6,376 bases of DNA from Acidobacteriota bacterium (GCA_013698055.1 JACCVS010000561.1:1-6376); one strand, 5' to 3'. Counted from the first letter of the stretch, positions 1 through 5,894 are shown. A program made the numbers and translations. The notes: generated by a model not told the origin, from the letters alone.

Positions 1-8
1 AGGCACAA

Positions 9-2222
9 TTGCGGCTGCGGCGTGTGATGCCGTATGCGGCGATTGTGTCGGGACTGCTGCTTGTTATCTGGCTGCTCTTCGGCGACACGGATGTTTTCAG
101 GCAAAGTTTCCTCAGCTCATTCTTCGGCTACCTCACCTTCTGGGCGGTTTTGCTGACAAGTATTTATTACGCGATTAAGGGATTGCACTGGCTAAAGAGA
201 AAGCTGCTCTGGCGCGTTCGCCGCCGTCTGGTGATTACCTATCTCTTCGTTGGACTGACGCCGATCATCCTCATGACGCTGCTCGGCCTGCTTTCAGCTT
301 TTGGCGGATCGGGGCAGGGGATGGCGCGCATCATTACTGCTCAAGTCAATGCAACTGAGCGGCAGACTCAATCAAGCGTGCGCGGTCTCGCGGAAGCCTT
401 CGCGCGCCTGCCGACCAACGTGGATGACCGCAGCATTCAGACTTGGCTTGATGAGCGAACCGCATTGTTGCGAGCATCACTGCCCGGAGCGCGCACGGCG
501 TTGTGGCGCGGAGCTGTGGGCGAAGACACGGCATCAATCGGGCATAAAGGCTCGGCGCAGTTCATCAGCCTTCAAGATGAAGAGAGTACGCGAGGCGTCG
601 GTGAAGACGCACCGTCGGTGGGCTATCGTTTGCCGGAGTGGTTGCGCGAGCGCGCGGAATGGCACGGGCTGGCTTTTACCAGGCCCACGAACTCTGAGGA
701 GAACTTCGGCACTCCATCCATGCGCGCTCTGATGCGCGGCGTCGCGGGTAATCGCCCGTTCACGTTGCTGGTGGTTGTCCCTGTCAGCCGCGCCCTCATC
801 CAGCAATACCGCGAAACGACGGGCATCCATGTTCGCCCGTTCTTCGTTTATAAAGCCCTGAATGCGGAAAGCAACCGGGTAGACTCAAGGCTGAGTTACA
901 GAAACGAGCAGGGTGTCGAAGACGCGGCGCGCGAGCCAAGCGTGGAAGATGTATTTCGCCGGGATCAATTCGGAGAGCAGGTAGGAGAATCGTTTTACGT
1001 GGTCATGCTGCCTTCGGCCAACTGGGAGACAGGCGAGACAAGCGCGCACTTGAGCTTCCTGTTCGATTGGTCATGGGCGCTGGCGAACAAGCAGTTCTGG
1101 GGTCACGGCGAACCGGGCGAACTCTGGCGTCGTGGCTTAATGTACCTCGCCATCGCTTTTCTCGTTCTGGAATTGCTGGCGCTGGTCGCCTCCGCGTGGA
1201 TGACGCGCGCCATCACCGGCACGGTGCATAGACTCTATCGCGCCGTCGAGTTCATCAAGCGCGGCGACTTCTCTCATCGAGTCCACGTTCGTTCACACGA
1301 TCAACTTGGTGAACTCGCCGCCGCCTTCAATGACATGTCTTCCAACATTGAAGTGCTTTTGCAGGAGCGTGTGAAGCACGAGCGATTGGAGCGCGAGGTC
1401 GAAATCGCAGCCGAAGTACAAGGGCAGCTTTTCCCCCGCAGCGTCCCTCAATTATTGACTGTCGAGATTTCTGCCGAATGTCGCGCGGCGCGCGGCGTCG
1501 CGGGTGATTACTACGATTACATCGAAGTCGCGCCCGGTCTGGTCGCCCTCGCGCTCGGCGACGTGTCAGGCAAAGGCGTCTCGGCATCGCTCGTGATGTC
1601 GAACCTGCAAGCGTCTCTGCGCGCGCAGACTACGATTACAGCCGAGCGAATGGAGATAGCGAAGCGCGCCGTCGTCGCATCCGCAAACACAGGCGGCGTC
1701 GGAAGCGGAGGCCATTTGCTTGCGGATGTCGTCGCAGCCGCCGAAGTTGATGGCGCAGTCGCGCGCCAGATCACGAACATTAACCGGCAACTTTGTCAAA
1801 GCACCGAATCCAATCGCTTCGCCACGTTGTTTCTGGGTCTCTACGAAGACCGTACGCGACAGTTTCGTTACACCAATGCCGGACACAATGCGCCCGTTCT
1901 CATCCACGCTGATGGAACAATCGAGCGCCTGACGACGGGCGGGATGATGACGGGAGCGTTTGAGTGGGCGATATATGAAGAAGCTGGCGCTACGCTCGCG
2001 CCCGGCGAAGTTTTGCTTATATTTTCAGACGGCATCAGCGAAGCCCAAAACGAGGGCGATGAGGAATACGGAGAAGACCGTCTCGCTCGATTTGCCGTCG
2101 AGCATCGGACGCTATCAGCCGTAGAGCTGCGGGACGCTATTTTCTCAGAAGTGGATGTCTGGTCAGGCGCGCGCGAAAGAGGGGACGATCAAACGTTGAT
2201 GATAGTCAAAGCTGAAAAATAG
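9..2222 (+). CDS. Membrane sensor SpoIIE/RsbU-type PP2C serine phosphatase with HAMP domain
   Basis: This is probably a sensor phosphatase that dephosphorylates a phosphoserine on an anti-sigma-factor antagonist or similar partner in response to an extracytoplasmic signal. Hydrophobic helices lie near residues 8-25, 36-57, 75-98 and 376-397. The basic stretch at 62-73 fits the positive-inside rule, so residues 99-375 should be outside the membrane. A HAMP domain (about 398-450) and a short coiled coil lead into the SpoIIE domain, which begins at EVQGQLFPRS (469-478). Metal-site motifs are visible: GDYYD (Asp500), GDVSGKG (Asp518), SDG (Asp674) and GDDQT (Asp726/727), so the enzyme should be active. 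A Gly/Ala-rich insertion of about 40 residues (542-583) interrupts the domain. The start is uncertain: TTG at 9 is the first listed start, GTG at 24 and ATG at 27 are alternatives, and the frame stays open to the window edge, so the true start may lie upstream. No anti-sigma or STAS gene is adjacent. Confidence 0.9.
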   Translation: MRLRRVMPYAAIVSGLLLVIWLLFGDTDVFRQSFLSSFFGYLTFWAVLLTSIYYAIKGLHWLKRKLLWRVRRRLVITYLFVGLTPIILMTLLGLLSAFGGSGQGMARIITAQVNATERQTQSSVRGLAEAFARLPTNVDDRSIQTWLDERTALLRASLPGARTALWRGAVGEDTASIGHKGSAQFISLQDEESTRGVGEDAPSVGYRLPEWLRERAEWHGLAFTRPTNSEENFGTPSMRALMRGVAGNRPFTLLVVVPVSRALIQQYRETTGIHVRPFFVYKALNAESNRVDSRLSYRNEQGVEDAAREPSVEDVFRRDQFGEQVGESFYVVMLPSANWETGETSAHLSFLFDWSWALANKQFWGHGEPGELWRRGLMYLAIAFLVLELLALVASAWMTRAITGTVHRLYRAVEFIKRGDFSHRVHVRSHDQLGELAAAFNDMSSNIEVLLQERVKHERLEREVEIAAEVQGQLFPRSVPQLLTVEISAECRAARGVAGDYYDYIEVAPGLVALALGDVSGKGVSASLVMSNLQASLRAQTTITAERMEIAKRAVVASANTGGVGSGGHLLADVVAAAEVDGAVARQITNINRQLCQSTESNRFATLFLGLYEDRTRQFRYTNAGHNAPVLIHADGTIERLTTGGMMTGAFEWAIYEEAGATLAPGEVLLIFSDGISEAQNEGDEEYGEDRLARFAVEHRTLSAVELRDAIFSEVDVWSGARERGDDQTLMIVKAEK

Positions 2223-2224
2223 AG

Positions 2225-2241
2225 GCAGGGACAAGCCCTGC
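2225..2241. terminator. Hairpin between convergent genes, dispersed-repeat type
   Basis: GCAGGG (2225-2230) and CCCTGC (2236-2241) form a 6-bp perfect stem with loop ACAAG, three bases after the phosphatase stop codon and 11 bases from the stop of the convergent gene. It could stop or stabilise transcripts from both sides. No T-run follows on either strand, so it is not a classic intrinsic terminator. The sequence around it, which reads on the reverse strand as GTAGGTGCAGGGCTTGTCCC, resembles a dispersed repeat that I recall from several environmental phyla; that is from memory. Confidence 0.45.
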
Positions 2242-2252
2242 ACCTACGATTC

Positions 2253-3173
2253 TCATGCTGTGATAATCGCCGCGCGCAAGCCCGTGAGTTCCGAGAAATC
2301 TTTGGAATAGACAGTTTCTACCTTGCGAACGCGGTTGATAGTTTCGACCAGATCACTGGTGGGGATGAAGCCATTTTCCACATGAGCGATTGCCCATGTG
2401 GGAATGTGCAGTGCCACCCGAAGCAGGTCTTCCACAAAGCGCAGGTACTGTTGTTTGGTGACAATGCTTGTGCCCAATCGCCCGCTTCCGGTCTTCTCGA
2501 ATTCATCCCAGAAGCCGTCTTCGCCCCGCAGCCATTCCTCGCGCCAGGCGGAAAATACATTCCGGCGTTGCTCGTGCATCCCTCTCGGACGGGGCAAACG
2601 AAGATAAAGGAGCTTAGGGTGCTGCTCGGCGATGAAGTCGCGCGCCTCGCGATTGTCGCTCGTGTTGCGCTGCGAGTTGTTGATGGGCGGAACCTGCGTC
2701 TGCCAGACGCGGCGAAAGACCTGAGAGAGCGGCTGGCGAAACTCGCGCGTCCCTTCATCAAAAGAGAGCACATAGTCTCCGACCATCATCCCGCAGGTGA
2801 GCGCCAGCGCGCGAATCGTGGGAGATTCCAGCTTTTCGATACTTTGGCGCACATTATCAAACCACCATGCGTCGGTTTCGTTGAACCATTTCCGCAACCC
2901 CGGATTGCCCAGCTTGTGTCGTGGCACGTAAGCGTCTTCGAGCGTGAGTGAGACATCTTCTTCAGAGAGTTGTTCCGTGTTGTTCTCGACAAACGCGGCG
3001 GCTTTCGTTGCCGCCCACTGTGCCAGATCGTTTGTCGCAACGCACGCGCCCCAGCGTTTGAGATAGACACCCAGATCAGGCTCGCCTGTGAAAGGCAGCG
3101 ATATTGATTTAAATTTGAGACGACGCAGCACACCCAGTTCAAAGGCAAGCCACCCGTTCGGAATTGTGCTCAT
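2253..3173 (-). CDS. Hypothetical protein, possibly a degenerate D12-class adenine methyltransferase-like protein
   Basis: This is a soluble 306-residue protein that I cannot assign with confidence. Its layout recalls D12-class DNA N6-adenine methyltransferases. It has a glycine-containing N-terminal segment (PFTGEPDLG, 27-35) followed by an ND pair (48-49), a helical region with FNETDAWWFDNVRQSIEKL (97-115), and LLYLRLPRPRG (188-198) where such enzymes carry a strand ending in DPPY. It ends with a WAIAHVENGF strand-like segment (260-269) and VETVYSKDFSELTG (285-298). The catalytic DPPY is absent, so methyl transfer is doubtful. There is no signal peptide or membrane helix. The ATG at 3173 lies 13 bp after the HD-GYP-like stop, so the two genes are probably co-transcribed; no strong ribosome binding site is seen, and the spacer is repeat DNA. 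Residue patterns look protein-like throughout, so I believe the gene is real although the function is open. Confidence 0.75.
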   Translation of the reverse strand: MSTIPNGWLAFELGVLRRLKFKSISLPFTGEPDLGVYLKRWGACVATNDLAQWAATKAAAFVENNTEQLSEEDVSLTLEDAYVPRHKLGNPGLRKWFNETDAWWFDNVRQSIEKLESPTIRALALTCGMMVGDYVLSFDEGTREFRQPLSQVFRRVWQTQVPPINNSQRNTSDNREARDFIAEQHPKLLYLRLPRPRGMHEQRRNVFSAWREEWLRGEDGFWDEFEKTGSGRLGTSIVTKQQYLRFVEDLLRVALHIPTWAIAHVENGFIPTSDLVETINRVRKVETVYSKDFSELTGLRAAIITA

Positions 3174-3176
3174 AAG

Positions 3177-3261
3177 AGTCTGGAGCCTAGAGCCTGGAGC
3201 CGGAAGTCAAAGTCTCGGAACTTATTTCCGATTCGAGGCTTAAGACTTCAGACTCCGGATT
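3177..3261. repeat. Dispersed-repeat-like block spanning a gene end and spacer
   Basis: This stretch is built of short related units. CTGGAGCC occurs at 3180-3187 and again at 3194-3201, with AGCCTAGAGCC between them, followed by AGTCAAAGTCTCGGAA and AGACTTCAGACTCCGG. Such mixtures of GGAGCC and AGTCTGAAGTC units resemble the intergenic repeat DNA of some Acidobacteriota and Chloroflexota, which I state from memory. The block covers the 13-bp spacer between two reverse-strand genes, the stop codon of the HD-GYP-like gene (3187-3189) and roughly its last 24 codons. Confidence 0.6.
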
Positions 3262-3873
3262 GCCTTTCGCGAAAGATTTAAGTTCGGGAATCGCTGGAAG
3301 CGAGAGAAAGGCGCGCACGACGCGCGGGTCGAATTCAAGACCTGCCCATTCTGTTAAATGCTGACGCGCTTCTTCTTCCGTAAAAGCGGGGCGAAAGGGG
3401 CGTGCGTCTGTGAGCGCGGCGTAAGCGTCTGCAACGCGGAGAATGCGCGCCCCAATCGGAATCTCTTCACGGTTGAGGGCATCCGGATAACCTCCGCCGT
3501 TCCACCATTCCTGATGCCAGCGCACCAGAAGCTGCGCGCCGCGATCCGCACCTGCGCGCGCCGTCTCCTGCTCGCCGATAACGGGATGCCGCGCAAGATC
3601 AAGTCGCTCATCTTCTGTCAACTTTCCCTTGCGCTTGATGTAATCGCGCTCCATTGCCGCTTCGCCCAAATCGTGCGCGAGCGCGGCCAGCTTGAGCGAA
3701 GCGCGATCCTGCTCGGCCATGTGAAATTGTTTGGCGACCGCATCGGCCAGCTTCGCAATTCGCGCCGCATGTGGATTTGCGTATCCTTCAAAATCATCCG
3801 CAGCCGCAGCCAAACGCATGAACGCCTCGCCCGCCACGCGCTCGCTCTCTGAAAAATCAAGGTGGATGGACAT
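3187..3873 (-). CDS. HD-GYP-like metal-dependent phosphohydrolase domain protein
   Basis: This is a stand-alone HD-domain protein of the HD-GYP type, a family that often hydrolyses cyclic di-GMP. It is 228 residues long and cytoplasmic, with no receiver or sensor domain. Family landmarks are His35, the HD pair His67-Asp68, His96 (RHP), GGGYP (Gly128-Tyr129-Pro130), IPIGARILRVADAYAALTDA (138-157, Asp149), RPFR (158-161) and FDPRVV (181-186). Two key positions differ: the usual HDxGK reads HDLGE (Glu71), and the usual HHE reads HQE (His120-Gln121-Glu122). Catalysis on cyclic di-GMP is therefore uncertain; it could be altered in specificity or act by binding. The last two dozen residues, rich in S, E and L, are encoded by repeat-like DNA and are unlikely to belong to the ancestral domain. 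The ATG at 3873 has a weak GAG upstream. It lies 88 bp after the DnaJ-TPR gene and 13 bp before the next gene. Confidence 0.88.
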   Translation of the reverse strand: MSIHLDFSESERVAGEAFMRLAAAADDFEGYANPHAARIAKLADAVAKQFHMAEQDRASLKLAALAHDLGEAAMERDYIKRKGKLTEDERLDLARHPVIGEQETARAGADRGAQLLVRWHQEWWNGGGYPDALNREEIPIGARILRVADAYAALTDARPFRPAFTEEEARQHLTEWAGLEFDPRVVRAFLSLPAIPELKSFAKGNPESEVLSLESEISSETLTSGSRL

Positions 3874-3884
3874 ATAGTAGCTCG

Positions 3885-3964
3885 CAGTGGTCAGTAGCCA
3901 GTGGTCAGTGGTCAGTTAAAAGGTAAAATCTTTCTGACCAGTGACCACTGGCTACTGACCACTA
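3885..3964. repeat. Heptamer-phased inverted repeat with 30-nt arms
   Basis: The arms at 3886-3915 and 3934-3963 are reverse complements over 30 bases with one mismatch, separated by an 18-base AT-rich loop. Each arm consists of tandem 7-base units. On the left these are CAGTGGT, CAGTAGC, CAGTGGT, CAGTGGT and CAGTTAA from 3885. On the right they are CTGACCA, GTGACCA, CTGGCTA and CTGACCA from 3934. The right arm runs into the stop codon of the DnaJ-TPR gene (3962-3964). A transcript of either strand would fold into a very long stem. There is no T-run on the downstream side of the reverse strand, so it is not a standard terminator, although it may protect the upstream mRNA end or reduce read-through into the HD-GYP-like gene. 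Confidence 0.9.
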
Positions 3965-5563
3965 GCTTTTGCCTTTCAATTTGTCGCGCAAACGAAGCGC
4001 GCCGTCATTTTTGGGATCAATTAAAAGCGCCTGATCCATCTCACTCTGCGCGCGGCGCAGCAGGCCGATTTCCGTGTACAGCTCTGCGAGCATCACATGA
4101 TAAGAAGCATTGTTGGCGTCGAGCGAGATAGCCACTTTGATTTCAGCCTCCGCGCTACGGCGCAATTGATGTTGGCCTGACATGGCCTGACCAAAGTGCG
4201 CACGATAGCGAGGCTCTCCTGGCGCAAGACGCGCGGCTTCCCCGAGCGACGCGATGGCGAATGCATGATTGCCCTGCTGCAAGGCAGATAATCCCTGCTG
4301 AAACTTCTCCTCGGCCAGCCGCCTCGTCTGCTCTGGTTGCGATCCGGTAACCGGTGGCGAACTATTGCTGCCCGCTGTTTGTGCGCCCGATTTAGGATTT
4401 GCCGCAGACTGTTGGGCTGCCGCCGTTGCCCTGCTGGTGCGCGCTACTTCATCCTCCCTGAGCAGTTTGGAGTCATAAGTGGCACGCGAGGTTTTACCTT
4501 TAAGGATATCGTAAGCCTGTGCAATCTTCGCGAAAGCTGATTCGATGCGCGCAAGCTGGGCAGAATCCGCATCCTTGCGAAAGCGATCAGGATGAAAACG
4601 CTTGGCCAGTGCGTAATAGGCGCGCTTGATGTCGGCAGTGCTCGCGCTGCGACGAACGGCTAGCATCTGATAGTGATCCGTTGTGATGCGAATCATGGCG
4701 AACAGAGCATCAATCTCACTCTGCTGATCGTGCTTCTCTTCGGCAACAATTGGTCTCTGTGTGATCGGCTCGGTCTTCGGCTCGCTCTTCAATTCCACCT
4801 CGACAGGTGAAGTCCGGTTTGCCGAAGCAACTCCGGCGGCGCGCGCCCTGGCTAGCTCTTCAGACGTGAGCGCCTGCGGCCATTTTTCGCGTTGTAGGAA
4901 GCCCCCCAGCGCGAGCGTATAAATGATATGCAAGGTCTCGGCTTCAGGAAGACCCCCGATAGTTAATAAATCATTAATACTGATAGGCGAATCAACGCGC
5001 GTCAGCACGAAGGCTTCTTTCGGCAGCAGGTCAAGCTCGTCATCGGTCGCCTGTGCTTCCGGGAGAAGTTTCTCGTTCTGATTGCTGAGCCTGGTCGCAA
5101 CAAATTCGATTGGCAGGCGGCGTGCGCTCTCAATCAACAGCTTCTTCGAATCAACGTCCACGCGAATGTCTTCGGCAAGGCGCACGCGCGACTCGAAATC
5201 CCAGTCGCCTTCCGTCCAGAGTAACATGTGGTAAAGCACTTCGGAGACCTGGCGCGCCACGAGCGTCTCAAGCTTTACGCGGCTCAGTGTTCCCGCCTCG
5301 ACCAGTGCCGCGCCAAAGTCCAGATCGGAAGTCTTCCCTTGAACAGCCTGAAGCTGAGTTTCGCTTAGAATGTTCCACCGCCGCACGGCTTCAACCAAGC
5401 GGTAGGCACGCAGGTTAGAAGCCGCGTAAATGATTTCACCCGCATCGAAATAGACAACCGCCCTGGCTTGCTCTCGCGTCAGGCGCAATGCGCCCGATAA
5501 TCCTGCGGCAGAGATTTCGCGTACCAGTTCTGTCAGTGGGTGTCTCTTTAGTTGGCCAGCCAT
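3962..5563 (-). CDS. PATAN (DUF4388)-DnaJ-TPR multidomain protein
   Basis: This is a 533-residue cytoplasmic protein with three recognisable parts. Residues 1 to about 155 match the PATAN/DUF4388 pattern (GLSGALRLTREQARAVVYFD, GEIIYAAS, WTEGDWDFE). A winged-helix-like segment around 178-232 follows (LPKEAFVLTRVDSPISINDL onward), as is common after PATAN. A J-domain lies at about 294-362 with the intact HPD triad (His324-Pro325-Asp326), FHPDRFRKDA and YDILKGKTSR, so it should be able to stimulate a DnaK-type ATPase. An A/S/Q/T-rich linker (about 365-413) leads to about three TPR repeats (414-533). PATAN proteins are usually linked to signalling and protein-protein contacts in motility or developmental pathways, and TPRs bind partners. 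I infer a scaffold or adaptor that can recruit Hsp70. ATG at 5563 is the only start before the in-frame upstream stop. It is the first gene of the reverse cluster. Confidence 0.92.
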   Translation of the reverse strand: MAGQLKRHPLTELVREISAAGLSGALRLTREQARAVVYFDAGEIIYAASNLRAYRLVEAVRRWNILSETQLQAVQGKTSDLDFGAALVEAGTLSRVKLETLVARQVSEVLYHMLLWTEGDWDFESRVRLAEDIRVDVDSKKLLIESARRLPIEFVATRLSNQNEKLLPEAQATDDELDLLPKEAFVLTRVDSPISINDLLTIGGLPEAETLHIIYTLALGGFLQREKWPQALTSEELARARAAGVASANRTSPVEVELKSEPKTEPITQRPIVAEEKHDQQSEIDALFAMIRITTDHYQMLAVRRSASTADIKRAYYALAKRFHPDRFRKDADSAQLARIESAFAKIAQAYDILKGKTSRATYDSKLLREDEVARTSRATAAAQQSAANPKSGAQTAGSNSSPPVTGSQPEQTRRLAEEKFQQGLSALQQGNHAFAIASLGEAARLAPGEPRYRAHFGQAMSGQHQLRRSAEAEIKVAISLDANNASYHVMLAELYTEIGLLRRAQSEMDQALLIDPKNDGALRLRDKLKGKS

Positions 5564-5674
5564 GCGCTCAGGTATTGTGACGAGTACGCGCGCCTCAATC
5601 TCCCCAAGCCAATCCGGTCAGTGAAGCGCTCAACTCATCCCTGCGGCATCATAGCGCACGCGAGAAGCAAAAGA

Positions 5675-5781
5675 CAGTGGTCAGCGGTTGCTGCTCAACG
5701 GATCAGTTAAAGACAAAACCCGGCAATGCTTATTGCACTCTTCATACTTATCATTGACCACTGATTACTGACCACTATTCA
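5675..5781. repeat. Degraded second copy of the heptamer inverted repeat
   Basis: CAGTGGT and CAGCGGT (5675-5688) face TTGACCA, CTGATTA, CTGACCA and CTATTCA (5754-5781), again in steps of seven bases. The outermost nine bases, AGTGGTCAG (5676-5684) and CTGACCACT (5768-5776), are perfect reverse complements. Further in, the arms match only partly. The central part contains a small GCAAT/ATTGC stem (5723-5736). It is clearly related to the well-kept copy at 3885-3964 and lies on the other side of the PATAN-DnaJ-TPR gene. Confidence 0.75.
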
Positions 5782-5784
5782 CCT

Positions 5785-5814
5785 TTGACACTCTGATAAT
5801 CTGCACTTTATAGT
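5785..5814 (+). promoter_or_regulatory. Sigma-70-like promoter for the GAF gene
   Basis: A perfect TTGACA (5785-5790) is followed after 18 bases by TATAGT (5809-5814). Transcription would begin near 5821, giving a leader of roughly 75 bases before the ATG at 5895. The -35 hexamer matches the consensus at all six positions and the -10 at four of six, with spacing within the usual range. The direction and position fit the forward GAF gene. Confidence 0.6.
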
Positions 5815-5825
5815 TACTGTAACTA
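5811..5825. promoter_or_regulatory. Candidate operator palindrome TAGTTAC-T-GTAACTA
   Basis: Positions 5811-5817 and 5819-5825 are exact reverse complements around a central T. The site overlaps the -10 hexamer (5809-5814) and the expected transcription start, which is where a dimeric repressor would block initiation. The regulator is not known and none is encoded in the window. The stem is too closely spaced to make a useful RNA hairpin of full length, which favours a protein-binding site. Confidence 0.5.
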
Positions 5826-5853
5826 AAATTCAGAGAAACCCTGCTGCCTCTTT

Positions 5854-5870
5854 CGCTTGCCAGGCAAGCG
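5854..5870. promoter_or_regulatory. Leader palindrome CGCTTGCC-A-GGCAAGCG
   Basis: Eight bases on each side of a central A are exact reverse complements, ending 24 bases before the GAF start codon and inside its predicted leader. As RNA it would form a GC-rich 7-bp stem with a CAG loop. As DNA it could be a second dimer-binding site. There is no T-run after it, so an intrinsic attenuator is not supported. Confidence 0.45.
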
Positions 5871-5894
5871 CGGGCGCTTCATTGTTTACAAGTT

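Larger units (their letters stand above)
5564..5894. other. Divergent intergenic region of 331 bp
   Basis: This spacer separates the reverse-strand PATAN-DnaJ-TPR gene from the forward GAF gene and must hold the promoters of both. I see no credible ORF or RNA gene in it. Its contents are a degraded heptamer inverted repeat (5675-5781), a forward promoter with an overlapping palindrome (5785-5825), and a second palindrome in the leader of the forward gene (5854-5870). The first 110 bases next to the DnaJ gene show no clear reverse-strand promoter; a TATGAT at 5648-5653 (reverse strand) lacks a matching -35 box. Confidence 0.7.

Noticed and set aside
1566..1907. Reverse-strand open frame of 113 codons inside the phosphatase gene
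   Set aside because: It overlaps conserved PP2C motifs on the forward strand and has no motif or start signal of its own.
2382..2951. Forward-strand open frame of 189 codons antisense to the D12-like gene
   Set aside because: It lies fully opposite a gene with better protein-like composition and a complete frame; its translation shows no domain pattern and looks like a mirror of codon bias.
3358..3852. Forward-strand open frame of 164 codons antisense to the HD-GYP-like gene
   Set aside because: The opposite strand encodes clear HD-GYP motifs, and this translation is rich in Arg, Cys and Ser without recognisable features.
3874..3933. Promoter directly before the HD-GYP-like gene
   Set aside because: A TACTAT-like hexamer touches the start codon and no -35 box of quality is spaced correctly; co-transcription with the upstream gene is at least as likely.
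3885..3964. CRISPR-like array
   Set aside because: The repeat units are 7 bases long, contiguous and arranged as an inverted pair, with no unique spacers and no cas genes.
3885..3964. Classic intrinsic terminator after the DnaJ-TPR gene
   Set aside because: The stem is long enough, but no T-run follows on the reverse strand; after the stem the transcript reads GCGAGCTACTATATG into the next gene start.
5648..5676. Reverse-strand promoter TGTCTT-N17-TATGAT for the DnaJ-TPR gene
   Set aside because: The -10 matches five of six but the -35 matches only about one of six positions, and there is no extended -10.
3885..5781. Composite transposon or insertion sequence bounded by the heptamer repeats
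   Set aside because: No transposase is present, the flanks are unequal in conservation, and I see no target-site duplication.
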